Shown here in pieces: positions 1 to 5,881 of a stretch of DNA of 6,033 bases. Source of the stretch: an uncultured Chlorobiales bacterium (GTDB lineage Bacteria > Bacteroidota > Chlorobiia > Chlorobiales > Chlorobiaceae); contig CAIUQW010000357.1 in NCBI GenBank assembly GCA_903901395.1, forward strand, positions 1 to 6,033, given 5' to 3'. Below the pieces are notes generated by a model. The model saw only the letters and a program-made list of their open reading frames with translations, did not search any database and was not told where the DNA came from. Position 1 is the stretch's first letter, and each line of letters opens with the position of its first letter. Position numbers and translations under genes: made by a program.

Positions 1-996
1 GGCGTGGTGGTGCAGGTGGTCACTGGCTGGTCGCTGCCGCTTTCGATCATCATCATCGGCACCGTGACGCTCGTCTATACGCTCTCCGGCGGCCTCAAGG
101 CGGTGGTGTGGCTCGAAAGTTTTCAGTTCGGCCTCTACCTGATCGGCGGCCTCGTCTCCGTCACCTTCCTCATCGAGAGCCTTGGGATGCCGCTGCCGGA
201 GATTGTAGGGACGCTCCTTCAAGCTGGCAAGCTGAAAATCATCAATCACGACCCGCACATCTTCAACAAACCGCTTACCTTTGTCAGCGCGTTCATTGGC
301 GGCACGCTCCTTTCGCTCTCCTCGCACGGCGTCGATTTCATGATGGTGCAGCGCGTGCTTGGCTGCCGGGATCTGAACTCCGCCAGAAAAGCGATGATCG
401 GCAGCGGCGTGTTCGTGCTCTTCCAGTTCTCGGTGTTCCTGCTGGCCGGTTCGCTGATCTGGATGTTCATGCACGGCGCCACGATGCAGAAGGATCGCGA
501 GTTCGCCTGGTTCATCGTGCACTACCTGCCCGCCGGACTGAAGGGCCTGCTCATCGCGGGCGTGCTCTCGGCGGCCATGTCAACTCACAGCTCGGCAATC
601 AACTCGCTGGCCTCATCGACCGTAAACGACATTCTCGGCGGGCGGGTTTCGCTGACGATGTCGAGAATCATCAGTCTCGCGTGGGCGGTGGTGCTCATCG
701 TCATCGCGCTCATGTTCGACGAAAGCAACGAAGCGATTGTCATGCTCGGCCTTGAAATTGCCTCGTTCACTTACGGCGGCCTGCTCGGTCTTTTCCTGCT
801 CTCGAAAAGCAACCGGCAGTTCCGCCCGCAGAGCCTCATCGCGGGATTGCTCGCCAGCATGGCTGTGGTTTTCCTGCTGAAATTTCTCGGATTGGCGTGG
901 ACCTGGTACATTGCGGTTTCAGTCACGCTCAACATCCTGACGACTGTCGGCGTCGAAACAATACTCCCCGGCCAGAACTCTTTTGCACGGAAATAA
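1..996 (+). CDS. Sodium:solute symporter (SSS family), C-terminal part
   Basis: This is a partial gene: the frame is open from base 1 and ends at TAA 994-996, giving 331 residues of a family usually near 500 or more. It is an inner-membrane carrier expected to couple Na+ entry to uptake of a small solute; the substrate cannot be told from this fragment. Counting the first codon as residue 1, about nine hydrophobic helices are visible. The family-typical stretch YTLSGGLKAVVW lies near residues 24-36, and a DFMMVQRVLG-type motif lies near residues 111-120. The AAMSTHSSAINS helix lies near residues 191-202; its Ser194-Thr195 match the Ser-Thr pair (S340/T341) that serves Na+ binding in E. coli PutP. 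A seven-T run (999-1005) follows the stop, but I see no hairpin before it. The family call is firm; the transported solute is unknown. Confidence 0.92.
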   Translation, partial: GVVVQVVTGWSLPLSIIIIGTVTLVYTLSGGLKAVVWLESFQFGLYLIGGLVSVTFLIESLGMPLPEIVGTLLQAGKLKIINHDPHIFNKPLTFVSAFIGGTLLSLSSHGVDFMMVQRVLGCRDLNSARKAMIGSGVFVLFQFSVFLLAGSLIWMFMHGATMQKDREFAWFIVHYLPAGLKGLLIAGVLSAAMSTHSSAINSLASSTVNDILGGRVSLTMSRIISLAWAVVLIVIALMFDESNEAIVMLGLEIASFTYGGLLGLFLLSKSNRQFRPQSLIAGLLASMAVVFLLKFLGLAWTWYIAVSVTLNILTTVGVETILPGQNSFARK

Positions 997-1122
997 TCTT
1001 TTTTTCTAACAAAGGTGTATCTTGTGAGCATATATTGTATAAGGTGATTTCAACCCCTCTCAGCCCATGCCGCGACAGCTCAGGCAGGGCTTCTGAATTA
1101 ACAATCGAAGACGGTACGAACC

Positions 1123-1500
1123 ATGAAAACCAACGATCCCATCCTGGTCATCGAGGATGAGGAAGATATTAGGCAACTGATCTGCGACATTCTCGAAGAA
1201 GATGGCTATAGCACCATTCAGGCATCCAATGGCAACGAGGGTTTGCAACTTCTCAGAAAAACGCCCGAAGTACGCATTGTCGTTACCGACCTCTTGATGC
1301 CTGAAAAAGAGGGTATCGCGACGATCAGCGAGCTCAGGAAAGATTTTCCGTGGGTCAAGGTGGTAGCCATCTCGGGGGGCGGCATAAGTATTCCGGAAAA
1401 CTATCTCAACCGGGCAAAAGCCGTCGGAGCCGACGCCACGCTGTGCAAACCGTTTGAAAACGCTGAACTGCTGAGCATCGTAGACGACCTGAACCGATAA
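1123..1500 (+). CDS. Single-domain response regulator (receiver only), first copy
   Basis: The 125-residue product is a complete CheY-like receiver with no output domain, so it probably acts as a phosphate carrier or by protein contact in the cytosol. The expected residues are present: acidic pocket E11/D12, phospho-acceptor D56 in TDLLMPEKEG, switch Ser84 in AISGGG, and Lys109 in CKPF. Its 'MPEKEG ... AISGGG ... PENY ... GADATL' pattern is shared almost position for position with the receiver at 3648-4010, so the two are paralogues. The start at 1123 gives a normal receiver N-terminus, although only a weak purine-rich stretch lies upstream. The hybrid kinase begins 75 bases downstream on the same strand, and co-transcription is likely. 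A hairpin-forming leader (1062-1091) precedes it. Confidence 0.93.
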   Translation: MKTNDPILVIEDEEDIRQLICDILEEDGYSTIQASNGNEGLQLLRKTPEVRIVVTDLLMPEKEGIATISELRKDFPWVKVVAISGGGISIPENYLNRAKAVGADATLCKPFENAELLSIVDDLNR

Positions 1501-1575
1501 ACCGGATCGTTTTGTTTTGACAAAATCAGAAACACGATCCATCAGCGAACCGCCCCAGGGAACAACATATCAGTA

Positions 1576-3651
1576 ATGGACAGTCACAAACCTGATTCGC
1601 CGGAAGGCGCAGACCCCAGAGTTTCCGAAGAGTCTGCGGAGTCGCTCGGGCAGATGATCGCCCTGCTCGAGCGCAGAGCCTCGCTAGCCGAACAACGGGC
1701 AAACGCTCTGAAGATTGCCCTCGAATCCGCCCACGCGGGGTGCTGGGAGTGGAATATCGAGAACCAAACGATGCATATCGACCGTGAATGGGCGGCAATC
1801 ACCGGTCACACCCCCGGCGATTTCGATACGGTGACAATTGAGCAGTGGCGTGAGCTGTGCCACCCCGACGATCTCGGCGCGGTCACGCATAGAATGGATG
1901 AGTTTCTGCAGGGCGGCGCGGTGTCTTTCGAACTCGAACTGCGCGTGCACCACAAAAAAGGCGAATGGATCAGAGTGGTCGATCGCGGCATCATCACCCG
2001 CCGCGATCAGCAGGGCAAACCATTATGCCTGACCGGTTCACGACAGGCCCTCGCAAGTTGTTGCAATAAAAGCGAGGAGCTGATAAAAAAAGCGCAGGAG
2101 GAGCTGCGGGCGCTGATCGACAATATTCCCGGCGCGATTTACCGCATCGACGCCTCCGATCAAACCACCATCCGCACCAAACCGCCCGCATTTCTGCAGG
2201 CTCTCGCGTCTGAGCATCATGGTCGGCCGCTGTTCAACACCCTCTCCATGATTCACCAGGATGACCGGCACATGGTGGCCGAGGCGTACAGCAAACTCAG
2301 GGAAACCTGTCAATCCCGAACGCTGGTCTACCGGATCGTCACTCCAGAGGGTGAGGTGCGCTGGATCGAAGATCACATGAGATCATTGTTCTCGGATAAC
2401 GGGGACTATAACGGAATCGAAGGGATGCTGTGCGAAGTGACCGACCGGATCACCAGCCTCGAAGAGGCTCGCCGGCTCGAACTGCATTTGCGCAAATCGC
2501 AGAGACTCGAAACCATCGGCACTCTGGCAGGAGGTATCGCCCATGATTTCAACAACATCCTGACGCCGATTCTCGGTTACGCCGAAATGGGGCTCTCCAG
2601 CATGGACGATGACGATCCGATGCATGAATACTTCGCGGAAATCATGCTGGCCGCCGAACGCGCCCAAAAGCTCGTCGCGCAAATTCTGACCTTCAGCCGG
2701 GCAGAAGAAGGCAAGGTTGAATCGGTGCACATGCAAACGATCATTGAGGAAGCCATACAGCTTTTACGTCCATCGCTGCCAGCGACCATCTCCATCGAGG
2801 AGTCTGTCGACCATTCGTGCCGAAAAATTCTGGCCGACCCGAACCAGATGCACCAGGTCGTCATCAATCTCTGCACCAACGCCTTCCATGCAATGGAGCA
2901 ATCAGGCGGAACGCTCAGAATCGGTCTCAGGGAAATCAGCGCCAGCGCCAGCCTGCCATCGGCCATGCCGAAACTGCCTGCTGGTGAATACATTGAACTG
3001 ACCATTTCCGATACAGGCACCGGCATGGATGACCTCACCATAGAACGTATTTTCGAGCCGTTCTTTACGACCAAATCGATTGAAAAAGGCGCGGGACTCG
3101 GCCTGTCGGTCGTCCACGGTATCATTACCGCCGCCAACGGACAGCTCAGCGTCGAAAGCAATCAGGGCAAAGGCTCGACGTTCCATATCTATTTGCCTAT
3201 TATCGAAAAAAAAGCCAGCGCGAGAAAAGAGGAAAAGCCCACCATTCCGCTGGTCAAACAAGCCGCCAATATTCTCTTTATCGACGACGAACCGGCGGCA
3301 ATTCACATGGTGACGATCATGATGACCAAGCTCGGCTACAATATCCACGCAGAAAAATCTCCCGCCGAGGCGCTGAAAGTTTTCAAAGAGCAACCGGCCA
3401 AGTTTGACCTGGTCATCACCGACCTCACCATGCCTGATATGACCGGCCTCCAACTGACAACCGAGCTTCATAAAATTTCGCCATCGATACCGGTCATTCT
3501 GATGACCGGATACGGCAAAGTCCTCGACCACGATACGCCATTGCGCCATTACGGCATTCATCGCTTGCTGAAAAAACCGGTCAAGCTTGCGCAACTGGCC
3601 TCGGCTGTCCAGGAAGTACTTTCATCAACCAACCTCCAGAAAGACATATGA
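1576..3651 (+). CDS. Cytosolic hybrid sensor histidine kinase (PAS-PAS-HisKA-HATPase-REC)
   Basis: The 691-residue protein has no signal peptide or membrane helix, so it should sense an internal signal. Order: a charged N-terminal helix (about 25-50); a first PAS domain (about 50-157, with GCWEWN, HPDD and WIRVVDRG features); a short linker helix; and a second PAS domain (about 178-292, with IPGAIYRID, HQDD and VRWIEDH). The dimerisation/phosphoacceptor domain has H323 in GGIAHDFNN, the H-box style of HDxFNN kinases. The ATPase domain has an N-box with N431/N435, DTGTGM at 479-484, FEPFFTT at 493-499 and GAGLGL at 505-510. The C-terminal receiver (about 563-685) has D570/D571, phospho-acceptor D616, T644 and K667, all intact. 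ATG 1576 is preceded by AGGGAA at 1557-1562, a rather long 13-base gap. Its stop overlaps the start of the next receiver gene. The ligand of the PAS domains cannot be predicted; I see no obvious cofactor signature. Confidence 0.95.
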   Translation: MDSHKPDSPEGADPRVSEESAESLGQMIALLERRASLAEQRANALKIALESAHAGCWEWNIENQTMHIDREWAAITGHTPGDFDTVTIEQWRELCHPDDLGAVTHRMDEFLQGGAVSFELELRVHHKKGEWIRVVDRGIITRRDQQGKPLCLTGSRQALASCCNKSEELIKKAQEELRALIDNIPGAIYRIDASDQTTIRTKPPAFLQALASEHHGRPLFNTLSMIHQDDRHMVAEAYSKLRETCQSRTLVYRIVTPEGEVRWIEDHMRSLFSDNGDYNGIEGMLCEVTDRITSLEEARRLELHLRKSQRLETIGTLAGGIAHDFNNILTPILGYAEMGLSSMDDDDPMHEYFAEIMLAAERAQKLVAQILTFSRAEEGKVESVHMQTIIEEAIQLLRPSLPATISIEESVDHSCRKILADPNQMHQVVINLCTNAFHAMEQSGGTLRIGLREISASASLPSAMPKLPAGEYIELTISDTGTGMDDLTIERIFEPFFTTKSIEKGAGLGLSVVHGIITAANGQLSVESNQGKGSTFHIYLPIIEKKASARKEEKPTIPLVKQAANILFIDDEPAAIHMVTIMMTKLGYNIHAEKSPAEALKVFKEQPAKFDLVITDLTMPDMTGLQLTTELHKISPSIPVILMTGYGKVLDHDTPLRHYGIHRLLKKPVKLAQLASAVQEVLSSTNLQKDI

Positions 3652-4010
3652 AAATTCTTGTCATCGACGACGATCCTTCCGTCAGAAAGTTCATAGCCAC
3701 GACGCTGAAGAAGGAAAACTACGTAGTATCCGAAGCGGAGAATGGCGCTGAAGGGCTGAAAAAACTTCAGCAGGAAAAAGACATCTCGATCATCATCACC
3801 GACTTGATCATGCCTGAAAAAGAGGGAATCGAGACCATCATGGAGATACGCAGGATCAATCCGGAGATGAAAATTCTGGCTATTTCGGGCGGAGGAAAAG
3901 CCGGTCCGGAAAACTTTCTGTTGCTCGCCGACGCCGTCGGGGCCAATGCCACGCTCAAAAAGCCGTTCGGGGGCCAAGAGCTGCTCATGTGCCTGCGCAT
4001 GTTGGCCTGA
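3648..4010 (+). CDS. Single-domain response regulator (receiver only), second copy
   Basis: This 120-residue CheY-like receiver has no output domain. D7/D8 form the acidic pocket, D52 in TDLIMPEKEG is the phospho-acceptor, Ser80 in AISGGG is the switch residue, and K105 precedes Pro in the KKPF motif. The ATG lies inside the ATGA overlap with the kinase stop (3649-3651), which is typical of translational coupling and points to a fixed ratio with the kinase. It resembles the receiver at 1123-1500 far more than the kinase's own C-terminal receiver, so it probably arose by duplication of that stand-alone gene and not by splitting of the hybrid kinase. Likely role, by inference: a partner or terminal phosphate acceptor of the adjacent kinase. 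Its downstream target is not visible here. Confidence 0.94.
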   Translation: MKILVIDDDPSVRKFIATTLKKENYVVSEAENGAEGLKKLQQEKDISIIITDLIMPEKEGIETIMEIRRINPEMKILAISGGGKAGPENFLLLADAVGANATLKKPFGGQELLMCLRMLA

Positions 4011-4036
4011 CCGGTACCATCATCGGGGAATATCTG

Positions 4037-4065
4037 TTGCGCTGGTACATTATTTTTCTTAAATT
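4037..4065 (+). promoter_or_regulatory. Possible sigma-70-type promoter for csmE
   Basis: TTGCGC (4037-4042) and TAAATT (4060-4065) are separated by 17 bases, in an AT-rich stretch about 40 bases upstream of csmE. The matches to TTGACA and TATAAT are 3/6 and 4/6, so this is a plausible guess and not a firm call. A promoter of its own would let the abundant envelope protein be made independently of the signalling genes upstream. Confidence 0.33.
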
Positions 4066-4105
4066 CTGTGAAATTATGACCATTCACTAACAAGGATTTT
4101 TCACC

Positions 4106-4354
4106 ATGAACAACCCAGCAGGAGCATTCGTCCAGGGAGCAGAAGCCTATGGCAGATTTGTCGAGGTATTTATCGATGGCCACTGGTGGGTAGTCGGTGA
4201 TGCCCTTGAAAATATCGGTAAAACCACCAAGCGGCTCGGCGCGAACGCCTATCCGCATCTTTACGGTGGAAGCGCGGGACTGAAAGGCTCTTCCCCGAAG
4301 TTTTCCGGCTATGCCACCCCATCCAAAGAGGTGAAAAGCCGCTTTCAGGACTGA
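4106..4354 (+). CDS. csmE: Chlorosome envelope protein E (CsmA-type precursor)
   Basis: The 82-residue product belongs to the CsmA/CsmE family of small proteins in the chlorosome envelope and baseplate of green sulfur bacteria. The N-terminal part carries an amphipathic stretch followed by IDGHWWVVGDALENIGK. His26 there corresponds to the CsmA histidine thought to ligate baseplate bacteriochlorophyll a. Then come NAYP and a Gly/Ser-rich turn, and the family tail GSSPKFSGYATPSKEVKSRF. In CsmA the last 20 residues are removed during maturation; the equivalent cut here would fall after Ser62 and also leave a 20-residue tail, so processing is expected by homology. AAGGA at 4092-4096, nine bases before ATG, supports the start. 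An intrinsic terminator follows directly. CsmE and not CsmA is preferred because of the longer N-terminus and the paired Trp27-Trp28. Confidence 0.9.
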   Translation: MNNPAGAFVQGAEAYGRFVEVFIDGHWWVVGDALENIGKTTKRLGANAYPHLYGGSAGLKGSSPKFSGYATPSKEVKSRFQD

Positions 4355-4378
4355 TATTCAAAAGCAGAAAAGCAAAAG

Positions 4379-4401
4379 AAGGGCCAACGCGCCCTTTTTT
4401 T
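4379..4401 (+). terminator. Intrinsic terminator after csmE
   Basis: AAGGGC (4379-4384) and GCCCTT (4391-4396) form a 6-bp stem around the loop CAACGC and run into an eight-T tract that begins in the stem's 3' arm. A-rich sequence upstream can lengthen the stem with A-U pairs. It lies 24 bases after the csmE stop, so most csmE transcripts should end here and not run into the next gene. Confidence 0.85.
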
Positions 4402-4421
4402 GTTTTCTGTTCGGACTCTGT

Positions 4422-4450
4422 TTGAAGTGTTTGCCGCGAATGAGTACATT
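4422..4450 (+). promoter_or_regulatory. Possible promoter for the csmD-like gene
   Basis: TTGAAG (4422-4427) and TACATT (4445-4450) are 17 bases apart and match 4/6 at each element. They lie just after the csmE terminator, as needed for a separate unit. Transcription from here would give a leader of roughly 100 bases before the ATG at 4565. Confidence 0.35.
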
Positions 4451-4551
4451 TTTACAGAAGTACCCGGAGCGGCGGCATCGAATGGAACTCCTGATTTGCC
4501 AACAGCACCGGGCAGGCAGAAATTCACGACAGTTAAACTCAATTCCGAAAC

Positions 4552-4558
4552 AAAGGAG
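4552..4558 (+). promoter_or_regulatory. Ribosome binding site that fixes the start of the csmD-like gene
   Basis: AAAGGAG lies six bases before ATG 4565. It decides the start: the frame is open back to a TTG at 4400, but that codon sits in the T-tract of the csmE terminator and has no ribosome binding site. Confidence 0.88.
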
Positions 4559-4564
4559 ACCATC

Positions 4565-4924
4565 ATGGCAGAAGAGGTAAAAAAAGCTGAAGAAGCAAAA
4601 ATCGACACGATGAAGTCGTTTGACTTCGCGGTAAAAAGCGTCACCGAACTTGGCGTCAACCAGCTCAATCTGGTTTCAAACACCATCCAGTCGGCAGTTC
4701 CGACCATCACCAACGCCGTCCAGGGCGTGACGGACATTCTCGGTTCGTCGGTGAAGACCTTGACTGACGCTGCCGGAACCGTAACCGGCGCAGCAGGCCA
4801 ACTCGGCGGCGCTGTGGTCAATCTCGCCGGAGCCGTGGCCAACTCGGCGGTATCGGTAGCCCAGTCAGGAATCAACACCGCCGCGAACATCGTCTGCGGA
4901 ATCTTCCCGTGCAAGAAAGCCTGA
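4565..4924 (+). CDS. csmD: Chlorosome envelope protein of the CsmC/CsmD family, probably CsmD
   Basis: The 119-residue product begins with a charged, Lys/Glu-rich segment (1-17). It continues with KSFDFAVKSVTELGVNQLNL (18-37) and then a long Ala/Val/Thr/Gly-rich amphipathic region with loosely repeated T-x-x-A/V units (40-110). This is the look of CsmC/CsmD chlorosome envelope proteins, which coat the lipid monolayer around the bacteriochlorophyll aggregates. The length is closer to my recollection of CsmD (about 113 residues) than CsmC (about 140). CsmC would also be expected beside csmA, which is absent here. There is no signal peptide, as expected for a cytosolic-side organelle. The C-terminus carries two cysteines (C111 and C116) in an otherwise cysteine-free protein. 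The family call is good; the D versus C assignment is less sure. Confidence 0.75.
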   Translation: MAEEVKKAEEAKIDTMKSFDFAVKSVTELGVNQLNLVSNTIQSAVPTITNAVQGVTDILGSSVKTLTDAAGTVTGAAGQLGGAVVNLAGAVANSAVSVAQSGINTAANIVCGIFPCKKA

Positions 4925-4955
4925 TCCCGCGATTTCGGATTATCATCGCAAAAGC

Positions 4956-4989
4956 AAAGCCTGCCGGTTCACCTCGGCAGGCTTTTTTT
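4956..4989 (+). terminator. Strong intrinsic terminator after the csmD-like gene
   Basis: A perfect 11-bp stem, AAAGCCTGCCG (4956-4966) with CGGCAGGCTTT (4975-4985), has an 8-base loop and continues into seven Ts (4983-4989). It starts 31 bases after the stop codon. It should isolate the chlorosome genes from what follows. Confidence 0.95.
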
Positions 4990-5308
4990 CTGCAACGCTT
5001 TTGCGTTATTTTACGTCTTCTTCTGATAGACTGATGAGGCCAACGCCATAACCGCGTTGTGTTTCGTTTGATTTGACAGCGCATCGTCTGTTTCCGCGCA
5101 GGCTGTTTTTCGTTCCGGTGTTCGCGTTGCCTTGATGTTTACCATCTCGGATAGCACAGATGAAAGCTCAACAGGAGTCCCAGCAGAGCAATACAACGGA
5201 GGCAGTGCAACCTTCGACAACGCTCATCGAGAGCTTTTCCGTGTCCTTGAGCGGCACCTGTGTTTCCCATCGACTTGAGCTATCTGAACCTCTGGAGAGA
5301 TAAAAAAA
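4990..5308 (+). other. Intergenic stretch with repeated CAACGC/GCGTTG hexamers
   Basis: About 320 bases without a convincing gene. Visible here are a small hairpin AACGC-TTTT-GCGTT (4994-5007) and a second inverted repeat CAACGC-7 nt-GCGTTG (5041-5059). Further copies of the same hexamer lie at 5124-5129 (GCGTTG) and 5218-5223 (CAACGC). A perfect -35-like TTGACA lies at 5073-5078, but no acceptable -10 follows at 16-18 bases. The promoter of the flavoprotein gene should lie in this interval, but I cannot place it. Confidence 0.5.
5160..5303 (+). CDS. Doubtful 47-residue ORF ahead of the flavoprotein gene
   Basis: An ATG at 5160 opens a 47-codon frame ending at TAA 5301-5303, five bases before the flavoprotein start. 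The product is polar (it starts MKAQQESQQSNTTEAVQPST) with one Cys and no motif I know. No clear ribosome binding site precedes it. Its last codons contain the GGAG used by the next gene, so if translated it could couple to that gene. It may simply be chance. Confidence 0.15.
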   Translation: MKAQQESQQSNTTEAVQPSTTLIESFSVSLSGTCVSHRLELSEPLER

Positions 5309-5881
5309 ATGAATGTCGTCGCGATCAATGGCAGCCCTCGTAAAGAGGGCAATACTCAGATTCTGCTCAATTGCGTACTCGATGAGCTTCAGAAAGCCGG
5401 AATCGATACGAAAATGATTCAGCTCGGCGGAGAGGCTGTTCGCGGTTGTTCAGCCTGCAACCTGTGCCGCGTGAAACAGAATCAGCGATGCGCCATTGAA
5501 TACGACTGCGTGAGCGCCTGCATCGAGCGGATGGTAAACGCTGACGGCATCATTATCGGTTCACCGACCTACTTCGCGAATGTCACGACAGAGATCAAGG
5601 CGTTGATAGACCGTGCCGGGGCGGTGGGATGTGCTAATGGCAACATGTTCAGGCGCAAAGTGGGTTGCGCCGTTGTTTCCGCAAGCAGGGAGGGATCTCT
5701 GAACGCTTTCAATGCCATCAACAATTTCTTTCTGATTGAAGAAATGATCGTGCCCGGCTCCTGCTACTGGAATACCGGTTTTGGCTTCGAAAAAGGAGAA
5801 GTGAATGGAGATCATGAGGGTTTGTCTACCCTGAAAACACTGGGGAGGAATATGGCCTGGCTGCTGAAAGCCATTCATTGA
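5309..5881 (+). CDS. NADPH-dependent FMN reductase / iron-sulfur flavoprotein-like protein
   Basis: The 190-residue protein has a flavodoxin-like fold of the FMN reductase family. The N-terminal strand leads into INGSPRKEGNT (6-16), the loop that binds FMN phosphate, and GSPTYFANVTTEIKALIDR (84-102) is the second flavin-contacting segment. Between them lies C47-x2-C50-x2-C53-x7-C61, matching the compact CX2CX2CX4-7C motif that binds a 4Fe-4S cluster in iron-sulfur flavoproteins (Isf). Two more cysteines (67 and 71) follow. It is probably a soluble cytosolic electron-transfer flavoprotein or reductase; its partner and substrate are unknown. GGAG at 5294-5297, eleven bases before ATG, supports the start. 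It is isolated from the chlorosome genes by a strong terminator and has no close downstream partner in the window. The length is normal for single-domain members. The cluster is inferred from the motif only. Confidence 0.9.
   Translation: MNVVAINGSPRKEGNTQILLNCVLDELQKAGIDTKMIQLGGEAVRGCSACNLCRVKQNQRCAIEYDCVSACIERMVNADGIIIGSPTYFANVTTEIKALIDRAGAVGCANGNMFRRKVGCAVVSASREGSLNAFNAINNFFLIEEMIVPGSCYWNTGFGFEKGEVNGDHEGLSTLKTLGRNMAWLLKAIH

Noticed and set aside
108..755. Long overlapping + frame (215 codons) inside the symporter gene
   Set aside because: The product is rich in Arg, His and Pro with no motif, as expected from an out-of-frame reading of GC-rich coding DNA; the symporter frame explains the region.
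999..1005. Seven-T run after the symporter as a terminator
   Set aside because: No GC-rich hairpin could be found directly upstream.
2577..3594. Long minus-strand frames opposite the kinase gene (194 and 230 codons)
   Set aside because: They lie wholly within the well-supported kinase domains, have no recognisable motifs and mirror its codon structure.
4014..4058. Possible terminator after the second receiver (GTACCA ... TGGTAC followed by a T-rich stretch)
   Set aside because: The stem is only 6 bp with a 23-base loop, too weak to call an intrinsic terminator.
4400..4564. 55-codon N-terminal extension of the csmD-like gene from TTG 4400
   Set aside because: The TTG is in the terminator T-tract with no ribosome binding site, while ATG 4565 has AAAGGAG at ideal spacing and gives the expected family N-terminus.
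4345..4914. Minus-strand frame of 189 codons opposite the csmD-like gene
   Set aside because: It is antisense to the csmD-like gene and across the csmE terminator; the product is a low-complexity mirror of the Ala/Val/Thr-rich protein.
5073..5078. Consensus -35 TTGACA for the flavoprotein gene
   Set aside because: No -10-like hexamer at 16-18 bases downstream; the sequence there is GC-rich.
5011..5220. Minus-strand 69-codon frame in the intergenic gap
   Set aside because: No ribosome binding site, family resemblance or partner gene; its length is easily explained by chance.
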